Positions 7,759 through 16,263 of a DNA stretch of 33,126 nucleotides are shown in pieces. The notes under the pieces are model-generated. The model was not told the DNA's origin, searched no databases, and was given only the letters and a program-made list of their open reading frames with translations. This DNA comes from Paracoccaceae bacterium (GTDB lineage: Bacteria; Pseudomonadota; Alphaproteobacteria; Rhodobacterales; Rhodobacteraceae): positions 1 to 33,126 of the forward strand of contig CANHLE010000034.1 in assembly GCA_947461435.1 (NCBI GenBank), written 5' to 3'. Positions within the stretch are counted from its first letter, which is position 1, and each line of letters begins with the position of its first letter. A program made the position numbers and the translations under genes.

Positions 7759-8213
7759 CCGAGCGTACGGATGATCTGGCAGTGTCCTTGTTCGGCGAAT
7801 TGTTCATGGCCGATCAACTGGCGCGCAACCGCATTTCAAAGGCTTTGCCCCGCGGCATGCAGTTGTCGCATTTTTCAGTTCTAAACCTCTTGGCCCGCCT
7901 GTCAGACGAACGCACACCCGCGCAATTGGCGCGGGCCTTTCATGTCACGCGGGGGGCGATGACAAACACTTTGGCCAAACTTGAATGGGCCGGGCATATT
8001 CATATTCGGCCCGATTGGGACGATGCCCGGCAAAAATTTGTGTCCATTTCTCCGGCGGGGCGCGCGGCGCGCGATGCTGCGGTGGCCTCCGTCGCGCCGA
8101 TCATTTCTGCTGCAGTCACGGCTTTGGGGGCCGACAAGGTGCGCGCGGTTCTCCCGGTTTTGCGTGAACTTCGCCTGCGCATGGAATCTGAAGACGACCC
8201 GCAAAGGCTTTGA
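7755..8213 (+). CDS. MarR family transcriptional regulator
   Basis: This 152-residue protein has a winged-helix DNA-binding domain at about residues 35-105, including TPAQLARAFHVTRGAMTNTL (recognition helix region), GHIHIRPDWDDARQKFV (wing) and SPAGRAA. It is translationally coupled to the nitrilase gene and is the last gene of the grxC operon. The ligand and targets are unknown. MarR proteins often respond to oxidants or aromatic acids. Confidence 0.88.
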   Translation: MTERTDDLAVSLFGELFMADQLARNRISKALPRGMQLSHFSVLNLLARLSDERTPAQLARAFHVTRGAMTNTLAKLEWAGHIHIRPDWDDARQKFVSISPAGRAARDAAVASVAPIISAAVTALGADKVRAVLPVLRELRLRMESEDDPQRL

Positions 8214-8214
8214 C

Positions 8215-8239
8215 GCCGCCCATCTTTGAAGTTGGCGGC
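8215..8239. terminator. Weak hairpin between convergent marR-like and wza-like genes
   Basis: GCCGCC (8215-8220) pairs with GGCGGC (8234-8239) around a 13-base loop in the 48-base convergent gap. No good T tract follows on either strand, so termination here is uncertain. Confidence 0.3.
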
Positions 8240-8261
8240 CATTTGAAAACTCTTTAGCAGA

Positions 8262-9377
8262 TCAAAGCGATTGGCCGGTCTTGTACAGCCCCAAGGCCGC
8301 GCCAATCAAACTGATCGCATTGCGGGCCGAGACGACTGGGCTTTCGGTCACAAGCACCAAGTCCTGATGTTGAATTTCAAAGTCTCCCGCACTGAAAAGA
8401 CCATCGGCCGTCGTCAGATCGAAGGCAAAGATCATGCGTTCCTTTTCGGGACCAGACCCATCTTGCCGAACTGCTTTGGGTGCATACTGGCGAAGAATCA
8501 AAATCCCCTTCGGGTTTGCCGAATTGTCATTCAACCCACCAATCAACGACATGGATTCCAACGCCGTGACAGTGGACTGCGGGAATTTATGCTGTGATTC
8601 ATTTCCGGCGGCGCCAAGGGACAGGAAATACCGCTTGTCCTCTTCCACATATACCCGGTCGCCCCCGCGCAAGATGGTATCGTTGGATGGATTTGACAGC
8701 AGCCTGTCCATGGAAATTCCATAGACTTTTCCATCCCTGGCCAATCGGACTTGGGGGTTTATGATGCCACCCGGCATGCCGCCACCGTCGGCAATCAAGC
8801 TCAAGATACCGTAATTGTTGTCGGGAACCGCGTAGGAACCAGGTGCAGGAACACCCGAAATCAGCTCAACTTCGTTGCGGCGGCCGGACGCCACGGACAA
8901 TTGTACCTGCGCCGATGGCACCACGGAACTCAATCCGCTCTGAACGGCATCGCGTGCCTCTTCTGGCGACATCTTCGCGACATAGACCTTGTCCGCGTAG
9001 GGAAGAAAAACGGTTCCGTCCGGGCTGACAGTCAAAGGCGGAAAAACAATCTGCCGTTGATCGGGGCCGACCAGCAACGAGTTTTCCTCATTACTCCAGA
9101 CCGACAGTGTTATGACATCGCCCACTTCGATCTGGGATCCGGCCCCACCGGATTTGCGTTCGACCCAGCCTGCCTTGGCATTTGGGTCCGAAACACGGGG
9201 CCAGGAGGACACGGCACCCATTGTTTCAGAAGTGACAAAGCGTACCGCAAAGGTCGCGTCAGGCGCCTCTGAACCGGCCATGACCTGGCTTGCCAGACCG
9301 GCACCCTGGGGCAAACTACAAGCCTGAAGAGAAACGGAAAAGACCATGAGAGCAAGCAGACTGGGCCGAAAAATCAT
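8262..9377 (-). CDS. Polysaccharide export lipoprotein (Wza/GfcE family)
   Basis: This 371-residue outer-membrane lipoprotein has the lipobox LQAC (C20). A polysaccharide export domain follows (GDVITLSVW ... LTVSPDGTVFLPYADKVYV), then SLBB-type repeats (VELISGVPAPGSYAVPDN; YFLSLGAAGNESQHKFP), and a C-terminal amphipathic stretch ARNAISLIGAALGLYKTG. This resembles the C-terminal helix by which Wza octamers form the outer-membrane pore. The start is ATG 9377, which directly precedes the signal; an upstream in-frame extension adds 12 residues without a signal. It is divergent from the sugar-modifying genes at 9504 and sits near YjbH/YjbF, which supports a role in exporting the polymer they make. 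Confidence 0.9.
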   Translation of the reverse strand: MIFRPSLLALMVFSVSLQACSLPQGAGLASQVMAGSEAPDATFAVRFVTSETMGAVSSWPRVSDPNAKAGWVERKSGGAGSQIEVGDVITLSVWSNEENSLLVGPDQRQIVFPPLTVSPDGTVFLPYADKVYVAKMSPEEARDAVQSGLSSVVPSAQVQLSVASGRRNEVELISGVPAPGSYAVPDNNYGILSLIADGGGMPGGIINPQVRLARDGKVYGISMDRLLSNPSNDTILRGGDRVYVEEDKRYFLSLGAAGNESQHKFPQSTVTALESMSLIGGLNDNSANPKGILILRQYAPKAVRQDGSGPEKERMIFAFDLTTADGLFSAGDFEIQHQDLVLVTESPVVSARNAISLIGAALGLYKTGQSL

Positions 9378-9503
9378 AGATTGACTCCATCTGACCGGCA
9401 CAGCACAGGCCAAAAAACTTGTCCGAACATACTTTGCAACCTTGCGGGGTCAACCTGAATGTCCGATTTTAACGCACGCGGCTGGGGATAACTGGAGAAT
9501 TGG
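9378..9503. promoter_or_regulatory. Divergent promoter region of the polysaccharide genes
   Basis: These 126 bases separate the export lipoprotein (minus) from the SDR gene (plus) and should carry both promoters. A GGAG ribosome-binding site lies just before ATG 9504. I see no strong palindrome. Confidence 0.4.
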
Positions 9504-10340
9504 ATGACATCTTTGGTCGTAACGGGCGCGCAGGGCCGCATCGGCCGATTGCTTGAGCTGTGCAAGGACGAGCTCAATTTCAACGTGGATTCGACTGATT
9601 GGACATCGCGCCTTGGATCACCGGGTTCGCCGGTTTGGGATTTGACCGCTGCGGCTTTACCCCCCGTACCGCAAAGGGCGATCTTGCTTCACTTGGCAGC
9701 GGTATTGCCCGGTCGTGGACAATCCGCAGATTTGGCCGACAATATAGGGATGGCCAAGGCGATAAGTCACGCCGATCGCAGCCTTGATTTTCAACACGTG
9801 CTTTTTCTATCCACGGTTGCCGTTTACGCGCCCCAATCCGCCCCAATCATGGAAGACTGCACCCCAAACCCACAAAACGACTATGGGCGCACAAAGTTGG
9901 CCGCTGAACAGGAGCTGGTAAATTCCTTCGGCGGAAAGCTGACAATTCTGCGTCTGGCAAATCTGGTCGGCGCGGATGCCCTACTGGGCGAAAGCAAAAC
10001 AGAGGTGACCCTGGATCCCGTTGACGGCCAAAAAAATGGGCCAGAAAGATCGTATATCGGCCCCGTCACCTTTGTGCGGGTGATTGGAAGACTGTTAAAT
10101 CTTCTAGCCTCAGGGGCGCAGATTCCGCCTGTGATCAATGTCGCACAGCCCAAAAGCTTGGGCATGGCCGATCTGCTGCGGGCAAGCGCGCGGCCGTGGA
10201 AATTTGGCCCGCCGAGGTCTGGTGTGGTGCCCAAAGTAGAAGTAGACGTCGCCCTTTTGGCAAAGATCATTGACCTTCCAAGGGCCAATGCTCTTGATCT
10301 TGTGGCCGAGTTGGACGGACTGAAAGGAAAGTGGCCATGA
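9504..10340 (+). CDS. NAD-dependent sugar epimerase/reductase (SDR)
   Basis: This 278-residue extended SDR has the nucleotide-binding motif TGAQGRIGRL at residues 7-16 and the YxxxK catalytic pair in YGRTKLAAEQ. It resembles 4-ketosugar reductases and epimerases of O-antigen and exopolysaccharide loci. Its stop overlaps the start of the sugar transferase by four bases (ATGA), so the two are coupled. With the downstream FlaA1-like dehydratase it could reduce a 4-keto-6-deoxy-HexNAc, as WreQ does in Rhizobium etli. The substrate is not provable from the sequence. Confidence 0.82.
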   Translation: MTSLVVTGAQGRIGRLLELCKDELNFNVDSTDWTSRLGSPGSPVWDLTAAALPPVPQRAILLHLAAVLPGRGQSADLADNIGMAKAISHADRSLDFQHVLFLSTVAVYAPQSAPIMEDCTPNPQNDYGRTKLAAEQELVNSFGGKLTILRLANLVGADALLGESKTEVTLDPVDGQKNGPERSYIGPVTFVRVIGRLLNLLASGAQIPPVINVAQPKSLGMADLLRASARPWKFGPPRSGVVPKVEVDVALLAKIIDLPRANALDLVAELDGLKGKWP

Positions 10341-10951
10341 CCTGGGGCAAGCGGATTTACGATCTTGGGGCGGTCTTCATTCTTGGCGCATTCATCCTGC
10401 CGCCTTTTCTGGTCCTGCTCGTGTATCTCTTTGTGAAAGAGGGCCGACCGGTGTTTTACGTCGCAGAACGGATGTCGGCGCCCGGAAAAAGTTTCAAGTT
10501 GTGGAAACTTCGGACAATGACAGTCGTTGCTGAAAACAGTGGGGTTTCTGGCGGTGACAAGGCCGGGCGGATAACGCCAATGGGCCGCAAACTCAGGCGC
10601 ACGCGGGCCGATGAAATTCCGCAGCTCTGGAATGTCTTGCGCGGCGACATGTCGTTCGTCGGGCCGCGGCCGCCCTTGCGCACCTATGTCGAACGATTCC
10701 CGGATCTATACGCCAAGGTATTAAGGTCGCGGCCGGGGATTACCGGGTTGGCAACCATCACCTATCATCGTCACGAAGAGCGGCTTTTGGCCCAATGTGT
10801 TACCGCGGATGAAACAGAACGTGTATACGTCGAACGATGCATCCCGGTTAAGGCCAAGATTGATCTTATATACCAAAAGCATAGTTCCATTTGCTTTGAT
10901 GTTTCGATTATGACAAAAACCTTTTTGCGTGCGACCGGACTGCGTCGATGA
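10337..10951 (+). CDS. Undecaprenyl-phosphate sugar-1-phosphate transferase
   Basis: This 204-residue bacterial sugar transferase is of the monotopic priming type. It has one N-terminal membrane segment (about residues 10-33), then the cytoplasmic catalytic domain with KLWKLRTM, LRRTRADEIPQLWNVL, GDMSFVGPRPPLRTY and SRPGITGLA. It would start polymer synthesis by moving sugar-1-phosphate from UDP-sugar to undecaprenyl phosphate. The ATG at 10337 overlaps the stop of the SDR gene; a GTG six bases upstream is an alternative. The length is that of the minimal catalytic form without the N-terminal multi-helix domain of WbaP-type enzymes. Confidence 0.92.
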   Translation: MTWGKRIYDLGAVFILGAFILPPFLVLLVYLFVKEGRPVFYVAERMSAPGKSFKLWKLRTMTVVAENSGVSGGDKAGRITPMGRKLRRTRADEIPQLWNVLRGDMSFVGPRPPLRTYVERFPDLYAKVLRSRPGITGLATITYHRHEERLLAQCVTADETERVYVERCIPVKAKIDLIYQKHSSICFDVSIMTKTFLRATGLRR

Positions 10952-11061
10952 TGCGGCGCGCAGTGTTGTTTTGATCCGGTAAATCTTCTATGTTTTGCGT
11001 ATAAGCTGGTGAATATTAGTCGGCCCATTTTTCGTTTTTTCGCTATCCAAATTGGTAGAAT

Positions 11062-12993
11062 ATGAAACGCATGACACGAAAATTGTTGTCTGTTTTTGCG
11101 GGTATGTCTCGTCGCATAAAGCGTGCTGTCATCCTTGGCGTTGACGTGGTGCTTGCGCCCTTTGCGTTGCTTTTGTCGATTGCGGTTTTGTATAATGATC
11201 TCACGCCGCTGACCTTGTCACGCCAAGTCTGGCTGCTGTTTCCCTTCCTGTCGATCATGGCGGCGATCCTGTCGACAGCCTTCGGCATTCCGAAAATCAA
11301 ACTCAAATCCTATGAATCGCAGGCTATTCTGATCACCGGGGCCTGTTCTGCATTCTTGGCAGCGTCCTTGTATGTTTTCGCCAAATTTATCGGTTACATC
11401 TTGCCGCCTGTGGCGGCGATTTTGTTTGGTCTCATCTATTTTCTGTCCTCCGTCGCTTCCCGTGCCATCATGCTGCGTTTGCTCCTGTGGGTCTTGCGAT
11501 CGTCGCAACCGCGCTGCCGCGTTGTGATTTACGGGGCGGGGACCACGGGCATGCAACTGGCGGCGGCCCTTAAATCCCACGACAGCATTGTTCCCGTTGC
11601 CTTTGTGGATGACAGCAAATCGCTTCAATCCTTGACGATCGCGGGTCTTAAGGTGTTTTCGCCTGATCGCATCGCTATCTTGGCAAAGAACCGCGAGATT
11701 GATCGGGTCTTGTTGGCGATGCCCTCCATTTCCGCGCCAAAGCAGGCGCAAATCGCCCGTCGGCTTCAGGCTTTTGGGGTTGATGTCTTTGCCGTCCCCT
11801 CATTTGCGCAGCTTGCCGGGACCGAGGCAATTATTGACACGCTGGCACCAATTCTTCCGGGGAAACTGCTGGGCCGCAAGCAGATCGAAACGCTGATGCC
11901 CGAAGGGTCCGATGCCTATCGTGGAAAGGTCATTTTGGTGACAGGGGCTGGCGGATCAATCGGGTCTGAAATTTGCCGGCAATTGGTTGAACATGCCCCG
12001 CGCCGGCTTGTTCTGATGGAAGTCAGTGAGGCGGCACTTTACGCAATCGACAAAGAGCTGCGCGAAGATGCACGGGCCAACAGCATCGAAATCATCCCGG
12101 TTCTTGGATCCGTCACGGATTCCCGTATTTCCCGCGCCATCATGTCCAATAATGGTGTTCAGGTCACAATTCACGCTGCGGCGTACAAACATGTGCCCTT
12201 GGTTGAATCCAACCCCTTGGCCGGCATGATGAATAATGTCCTTGGAACCCGCGTCTTGGCCGACGCGGCCGAAGAGGCAGGGGTAGAGAGGTTCATTCTG
12301 ATTTCGACCGACAAGGCCGTTCGCCCAACCAACATCATGGGGGCATCAAAGCGGTTGGCAGAGTTGGTTGTACAAGATCTGGCCAAGCGATCCCGCAAGA
12401 CGGTCTTTTCAATGGTCCGATTTGGGAACGTTCTGGGATCGTCAGGCTCTGTTGTGCCGTTGTTCAACGAACAGATTGCGCGCGGCGGCCCCGTGACCGT
12501 GACCGACCCAGACGTGACCCGCTTCTTCATGACCATCACGGAGGCCGTGCGTTTGGTCCTTTTGGCCGGCTCTTTTGCGCATACGGAATCCTCTCGGGGC
12601 GGCGATGTTTTTGTGTTGGATATGGGTAAGCCAATGAAAATCATCGATTTGGCGCGCCAAATGATCGAAGCATCCGGATATTCTGTGCGCGACGATGAAA
12701 ATCCGGATGGCGATGTTGAAATTGAAATCATCGGTTTGCGTCCCGGTGAGAAGCTTCATGAAGAGCTGTTGATTGGTGAAGGACTGCTCACCACCCCCCA
12801 CTCCAAGATTATGCGCGCCCGCGAAAGTTCGCTGTCAGAGCTGGATATGGCCATTGCCTTGCAAGACCTTGGTAAAGCCGTCAACCGCGGCGATGCAGAC
12901 GCGGCAAGGCAGCTTGCCATGATCTACGTTGAAGGGTTTCAGTCCTCTGAAGGGCCCCGCCCCGAGGTTCGTCGCCCCCTCACGCGCGGTTAA
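11062..12993 (+). CDS. UDP-HexNAc 4,6-dehydratase (FlaA1/CapD/WbpM family)
   Basis: This 643-residue membrane-bound nucleotide-sugar dehydratase has four predicted transmembrane helices in about the first 140 residues. A Rossmann-like domain follows (RVVIYGAGTTGMQLA, near residue 155), then the SDR domain with VTGAGGSIGSEI near residue 293. The active-site segment STDKAVRPTNIMGASK, near residue 415, has methionine in place of the usual catalytic tyrosine, as is normal in this family. LRPGEKLHEELL lies near the C terminus. Such enzymes convert UDP-GlcNAc to the 4-keto-6-deoxy sugar. A 110-base AT-rich gap separates it from the sugar transferase. With the two preceding genes it can provide the first sugar of an exopolysaccharide or O-antigen repeat. 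Confidence 0.92.
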   Translation: MKRMTRKLLSVFAGMSRRIKRAVILGVDVVLAPFALLLSIAVLYNDLTPLTLSRQVWLLFPFLSIMAAILSTAFGIPKIKLKSYESQAILITGACSAFLAASLYVFAKFIGYILPPVAAILFGLIYFLSSVASRAIMLRLLLWVLRSSQPRCRVVIYGAGTTGMQLAAALKSHDSIVPVAFVDDSKSLQSLTIAGLKVFSPDRIAILAKNREIDRVLLAMPSISAPKQAQIARRLQAFGVDVFAVPSFAQLAGTEAIIDTLAPILPGKLLGRKQIETLMPEGSDAYRGKVILVTGAGGSIGSEICRQLVEHAPRRLVLMEVSEAALYAIDKELREDARANSIEIIPVLGSVTDSRISRAIMSNNGVQVTIHAAAYKHVPLVESNPLAGMMNNVLGTRVLADAAEEAGVERFILISTDKAVRPTNIMGASKRLAELVVQDLAKRSRKTVFSMVRFGNVLGSSGSVVPLFNEQIARGGPVTVTDPDVTRFFMTITEAVRLVLLAGSFAHTESSRGGDVFVLDMGKPMKIIDLARQMIEASGYSVRDDENPDGDVEIEIIGLRPGEKLHEELLIGEGLLTTPHSKIMRARESSLSELDMAIALQDLGKAVNRGDADAARQLAMIYVEGFQSSEGPRPEVRRPLTRG

Positions 12994-13053
12994 GCTGCGG
13001 CAACGTCGCGAAATAGAGTTGCCGTCAAGCACCAATGCCCTAAGCTGTCCCTT

Positions 13054-15210
13054 ATGATAGTTCCAATGCCAAAACAGCCGACAGTCCGCTTTGGATATGG
13101 CTGGGCCGTCCTTGTCGGACTGGCCCTGACAGTTGCAAGCCCGATGCGCGCCGAAACGGGCATCTCGCTGAACTTTTCCGGTGCGCCCGGATTGATCGAT
13201 ATGCCCGCCGCCGGGGCAATGCCGGATGAGTTTTTGGGGTTCTCGGTGACCAACTTTGGCCCCATAAGCCGCAGCACCATCAGCTTTCAGGCCGCCCCGT
13301 GGCTTTCGGGAAGCTTGCGAACCACAACAACGCGGAACTGGAATGATGCTGTTTGTCCGCCGTCTTGCGTGGGATCAGATGCCCTGAGCGAATATTTCGA
13401 TCGCTCGTTGGATCTTCGGTTTCATGTCCTGCAAGAAAGTCGCGTCCTTCCCGGTGTGACAATCGGGTTGATGGATATTCTGGGTCCGGGGGTGCAGTCG
13501 GGCGAATACATTGCCGCAACAAAGCATGTCACTGACCGCATCGCCGTAACAGGTGGCCTTGGATGGGGTCGTTTGTCGACACAAGGTGCCATTGGCGCAC
13601 CCTTTGGGCCCAGACCAGCCCCGTCGTCGGATGGTGCCTTGGCCCTTGATCAGGCCTTCAAAGGCGATGTCGCGCCCTTCGCCGGAATCGAGTGGCGGAT
13701 TAATGATCGTTGGACAGCGAAGGCTGAATATTCGTCGGATGCCTACGTCGAGGAATCCGTCAACCGGCAGACCTTTGACGTGAACAGCCCCTATAACTTT
13801 GGGGTCGAGTATCAGCATTCTCAGATGTTGAAATTTGGCGCCTATTATCTTTATGGCAGTGAAATAGGCCTTGCTGCGCAGATCATTCTGGATCCCAGCC
13901 AGCGGCCCGGTGGGGCCATGGGCGGTGCAGGACCAACGCCCGTCAAACCACGGGTCGCCTACAGCCAAGACCCCGAGGCGTGGTCAACCGAATGGATCAG
14001 CCAACCCGAGGCCCAACCGATCTTGATCGAAAACCTCGCGAAATTCCTTGAACGCAGTGGCGTGATCGTCGAGGCGTTAAGCTATACAGGCACCACAGCG
14101 CAGGTCAGGTTTCGCAACTCAAAACTCGATGCCGAAGCGCAGGCCGTTGGTCGTGTCGCCCGTGCGATGACCCATCTGATGCCCGCATCGGTGGAAATTT
14201 TCGAAATCGTACCCATGGTTGATGGTGTGCCGGCGTCAAAGGTGGTTGTAAAGCGGACCGATATCGAAGCGCTTGAATTCACGGGCAATAATGCCGCTGT
14301 TTTGCGGGGCCGCGCGCAGATCGTGGATGCGGGCGCGCCGATGGCCAATTTGTCGTGGAACCCCCAGATTTACCCAGATTTCAAATGGTCCATCGCGCCC
14401 TACGCGCGTCTGCGCTTTCTGGAACCTGGCGCTGCCGTGTCTGGCGATGTCGGCTTGCGATTGGCCACGCGGTACGAAGCGGCGCCAGGTGTGGTGATTC
14501 AAGGATCAATTACCAAAGTCGCGTTCAGCAATGTGGGAACGCCCTCTGGCGCGTCGGGAAGTGGTTTGCCGCCTGTCCGAAGTGATGCCGAGCTATACCG
14601 GCAAAACGGCGATCCCGCGCTGGAAACACTCACCGCGTCTTGGCACGGGCGGATTGGACAGGATCTGTATGGCCGCGTCACTGCCGGTTATCTGGAGCAA
14701 ATGTTCGGCGGCGTTTCAACGGAAATCCTGTGGATGCCCGCCGGAAAACGTTGGGCCTTGGGGGCCGAGGCGAATTATGTCGCGCAACGCGACACAAACG
14801 GTGGCCTTGGATTTTCAGAGTATGACTATCTCGTTCCGACCGGCCATGTGTCTGGCTATCTGAACTTGGGCGAAGGATATCAGGCGCAGTTGGATCTTGG
14901 AAAGTACTTGGCGGGCGATCTTGGCGGCACGCTGACGCTGACGCGCCGATTTGAAAATGGGTGGAAGTTGGGCACCTACCTGACCGTCACAGACGCCACT
15001 TCTGCTGGCGGGGCGGAACAGGGTCTGCGTATCGAGGTGCCGATGACTTGGCTGACGGGCCAACCAAACCGCGCGACCAAGCCCATAACACTGCAGCCGT
15101 TCATCGGAAATGCCGGCGCGCGTCTGGCTGTCGATGATCGGCTGCATGACTTGCTGATGGATTATTCGTCAAACGGGCTTGACGAACAATGGGGCCGGTT
15201 CTGGAAATGA
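13054..15210 (+). CDS. YjbH-domain exopolysaccharide outer-membrane protein
   Basis: This 718-residue exported protein has a signal peptide ending near SPMRA (about residue 33). The mature protein starts with the YjbH hallmark: SGAPGLIDMPAAGAMPDEF, then DRSLDLRFHVLQE and VTIGLMDILGPG. The rest is rich in alternating beta strands, consistent with an outer-membrane barrel. In E. coli, YjbH/GfcD belongs to exopolysaccharide/group 4 capsule operons, acting with YjbF/GfcB, GfcC and Wza. An in-frame ATG four codons inside (13066) is an alternative start. The stop overlaps the YjbF start (ATGA). Confidence 0.9.
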   Translation: MIVPMPKQPTVRFGYGWAVLVGLALTVASPMRAETGISLNFSGAPGLIDMPAAGAMPDEFLGFSVTNFGPISRSTISFQAAPWLSGSLRTTTTRNWNDAVCPPSCVGSDALSEYFDRSLDLRFHVLQESRVLPGVTIGLMDILGPGVQSGEYIAATKHVTDRIAVTGGLGWGRLSTQGAIGAPFGPRPAPSSDGALALDQAFKGDVAPFAGIEWRINDRWTAKAEYSSDAYVEESVNRQTFDVNSPYNFGVEYQHSQMLKFGAYYLYGSEIGLAAQIILDPSQRPGGAMGGAGPTPVKPRVAYSQDPEAWSTEWISQPEAQPILIENLAKFLERSGVIVEALSYTGTTAQVRFRNSKLDAEAQAVGRVARAMTHLMPASVEIFEIVPMVDGVPASKVVVKRTDIEALEFTGNNAAVLRGRAQIVDAGAPMANLSWNPQIYPDFKWSIAPYARLRFLEPGAAVSGDVGLRLATRYEAAPGVVIQGSITKVAFSNVGTPSGASGSGLPPVRSDAELYRQNGDPALETLTASWHGRIGQDLYGRVTAGYLEQMFGGVSTEILWMPAGKRWALGAEANYVAQRDTNGGLGFSEYDYLVPTGHVSGYLNLGEGYQAQLDLGKYLAGDLGGTLTLTRRFENGWKLGTYLTVTDATSAGGAEQGLRIEVPMTWLTGQPNRATKPITLQPFIGNAGARLAVDDRLHDLLMDYSSNGLDEQWGRFWK

Positions 15211-15902
15211 CCCAAGCACGGGTCATTGGCGTGTCCATCCTTCTGGCGATTGCGCTGGGTGGCTGCGGGAATGACAAAAAACCTGCGGCGATCCCGATCA
15301 AGGCCATCTTGCAAGCGGAAATCCAAAAACTGAAAGGCACACCCGAAGCCGGACAATCTTCGCCCGCGCTACAGCCCGACGCTGCCACATTGGCCGAAGG
15401 CCGCCGCGTTCTGGAAGAAGCCGGACAGCCTGTGATTGCTGTAACGGACCGATCCATCGGACTTGCAACCTTTATGGTGCCATTGGGAACAAACGCCGAT
15501 GTCGTGACTTGGGCAAATCCCGAATATCAGACAATTGCGCTGCGCAAGGGCGTCATTATTGCCACACGCGGTTTTGGCCAAGATTTGATGTCCGCCGAGG
15601 CTCCGACTGCAGATGTTCTATTCGCAGGATCGGGGACTTACAGTCGCAAACATTACATCCTAGACGGTGCTGATCAGACTCAACTGCAAGAGTACACTTG
15701 TACCTTAAGTATTTCAAATAACGAAGAAATCGTAATTCTTGGCTTAAATTATCTGACCAAGAAAGTTGATGAAAACTGCATTGGGTCTGCCGGTACATTT
15801 ACGAACACCTACTGGTTTGATACCAAGGGCGTCATTCGCCAATCCAGACAATCGCGAATGATCGGTGTTGAAAATATGCAGCTGCAGGCGATAATCGACT
15901 GA
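15207..15902 (+). CDS. YjbF/GfcB family lipoprotein
   Basis: This 231-residue lipoprotein has the lipobox LGGC (C20). The body fits the YjbF/GfcB group 4 capsule lipoprotein family, with the segments DVVTWANPEYQTIALRKGVI, TRGFGQDLMSA and YWFDTKGVIRQSRQ. Translation is coupled to YjbH through a four-base overlap. YjbF and YjbH act together in exopolysaccharide export in enterobacteria, but the precise role of YjbF is not established. The GfcC/YjbG partner is absent from this window. Confidence 0.87.
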   Translation: MTQARVIGVSILLAIALGGCGNDKKPAAIPIKAILQAEIQKLKGTPEAGQSSPALQPDAATLAEGRRVLEEAGQPVIAVTDRSIGLATFMVPLGTNADVVTWANPEYQTIALRKGVIIATRGFGQDLMSAEAPTADVLFAGSGTYSRKHYILDGADQTQLQEYTCTLSISNNEEIVILGLNYLTKKVDENCIGSAGTFTNTYWFDTKGVIRQSRQSRMIGVENMQLQAIID

Positions 15903-15983
15903 TGTTGTGAAAAGCGTCTTTCCCTAGCTTATAGTGTATGATAATTAGCGCTTCGTATCCGCCTTAACTTTTTGGAGCTTACT

Positions 15984-16172
15984 ATGAAAAAGATCTCTGC
16001 ACTCGTACTTGCTTCCTCGCTCGCAGCTACCGCAGCTTCGGCTGGCGGCCCGGTTGTTGTTGCCGTCGAAGGTGAACCCGCAGCTGTTGTCGTGGGCCCG
16101 ACCTCCAGCATCAACGCTGGTATCGTTGTTCCGCTGTTGCTGCTCGTGGTTCTGGCTGCAACGCAGCTGTAA
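15984..16172 (+). CDS. Mini-protein with signal peptide and GIVVPLLLLVVL tail (paralog 2)
   Basis: This 62-residue protein has a signal peptide (MKKISALVLASSLAATAASA), a Val/Ala/Pro-rich middle and a hydrophobic end, AGIVVPLLLLVVLAATQL. It is a paralog of the 57-residue protein at 3627. A GGAG ribosome-binding site (15974-15977) and a following terminator support a real gene. It lies 81 bases after YjbF, where YjbE or GfcA (a small exported protein with a hydrophobic stretch) sits in the yjbEFGH and gfcABCDE operons. It could be the functional counterpart, though the sequences are not evidently homologous. A weak promoter-like pair (TTGTGA 15905, TATAGT 15930, 19 bp apart) precedes it, so it may also be transcribed alone. 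Confidence 0.8.
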   Translation: MKKISALVLASSLAATAASAGGPVVVAVEGEPAAVVVGPTSSINAGIVVPLLLLVVLAATQL

Positions 16173-16203
16173 TCTTCCGACGCGACTGAATGGATAAGGG
16201 AAT

Positions 16204-16233
16204 GGGCGTGCCTTCGGCCGCCCTTTTTCTTTT
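16204..16233 (+). terminator. Rho-independent terminator after mini-protein 2
   Basis: GGGCG-T-GCC pairs with GGC-CGCCC around the tight loop TTC, with a single bulged T, followed by TTTTTCTTTT. This is a strong intrinsic terminator that closes the YjbH-YjbF-mini-protein unit. Confidence 0.88.
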
Positions 16234-16263
16234 GTGCGCCTTTTGTAGACATGGGGTGCCAGT

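Noticed and set aside
15905..15935. Promoter-like pair TTGTGA / TATAGT ahead of mini-protein 2
   Set aside because: Spacing of 19 bp and weak hexamers; mentioned with the gene but not called as a feature.
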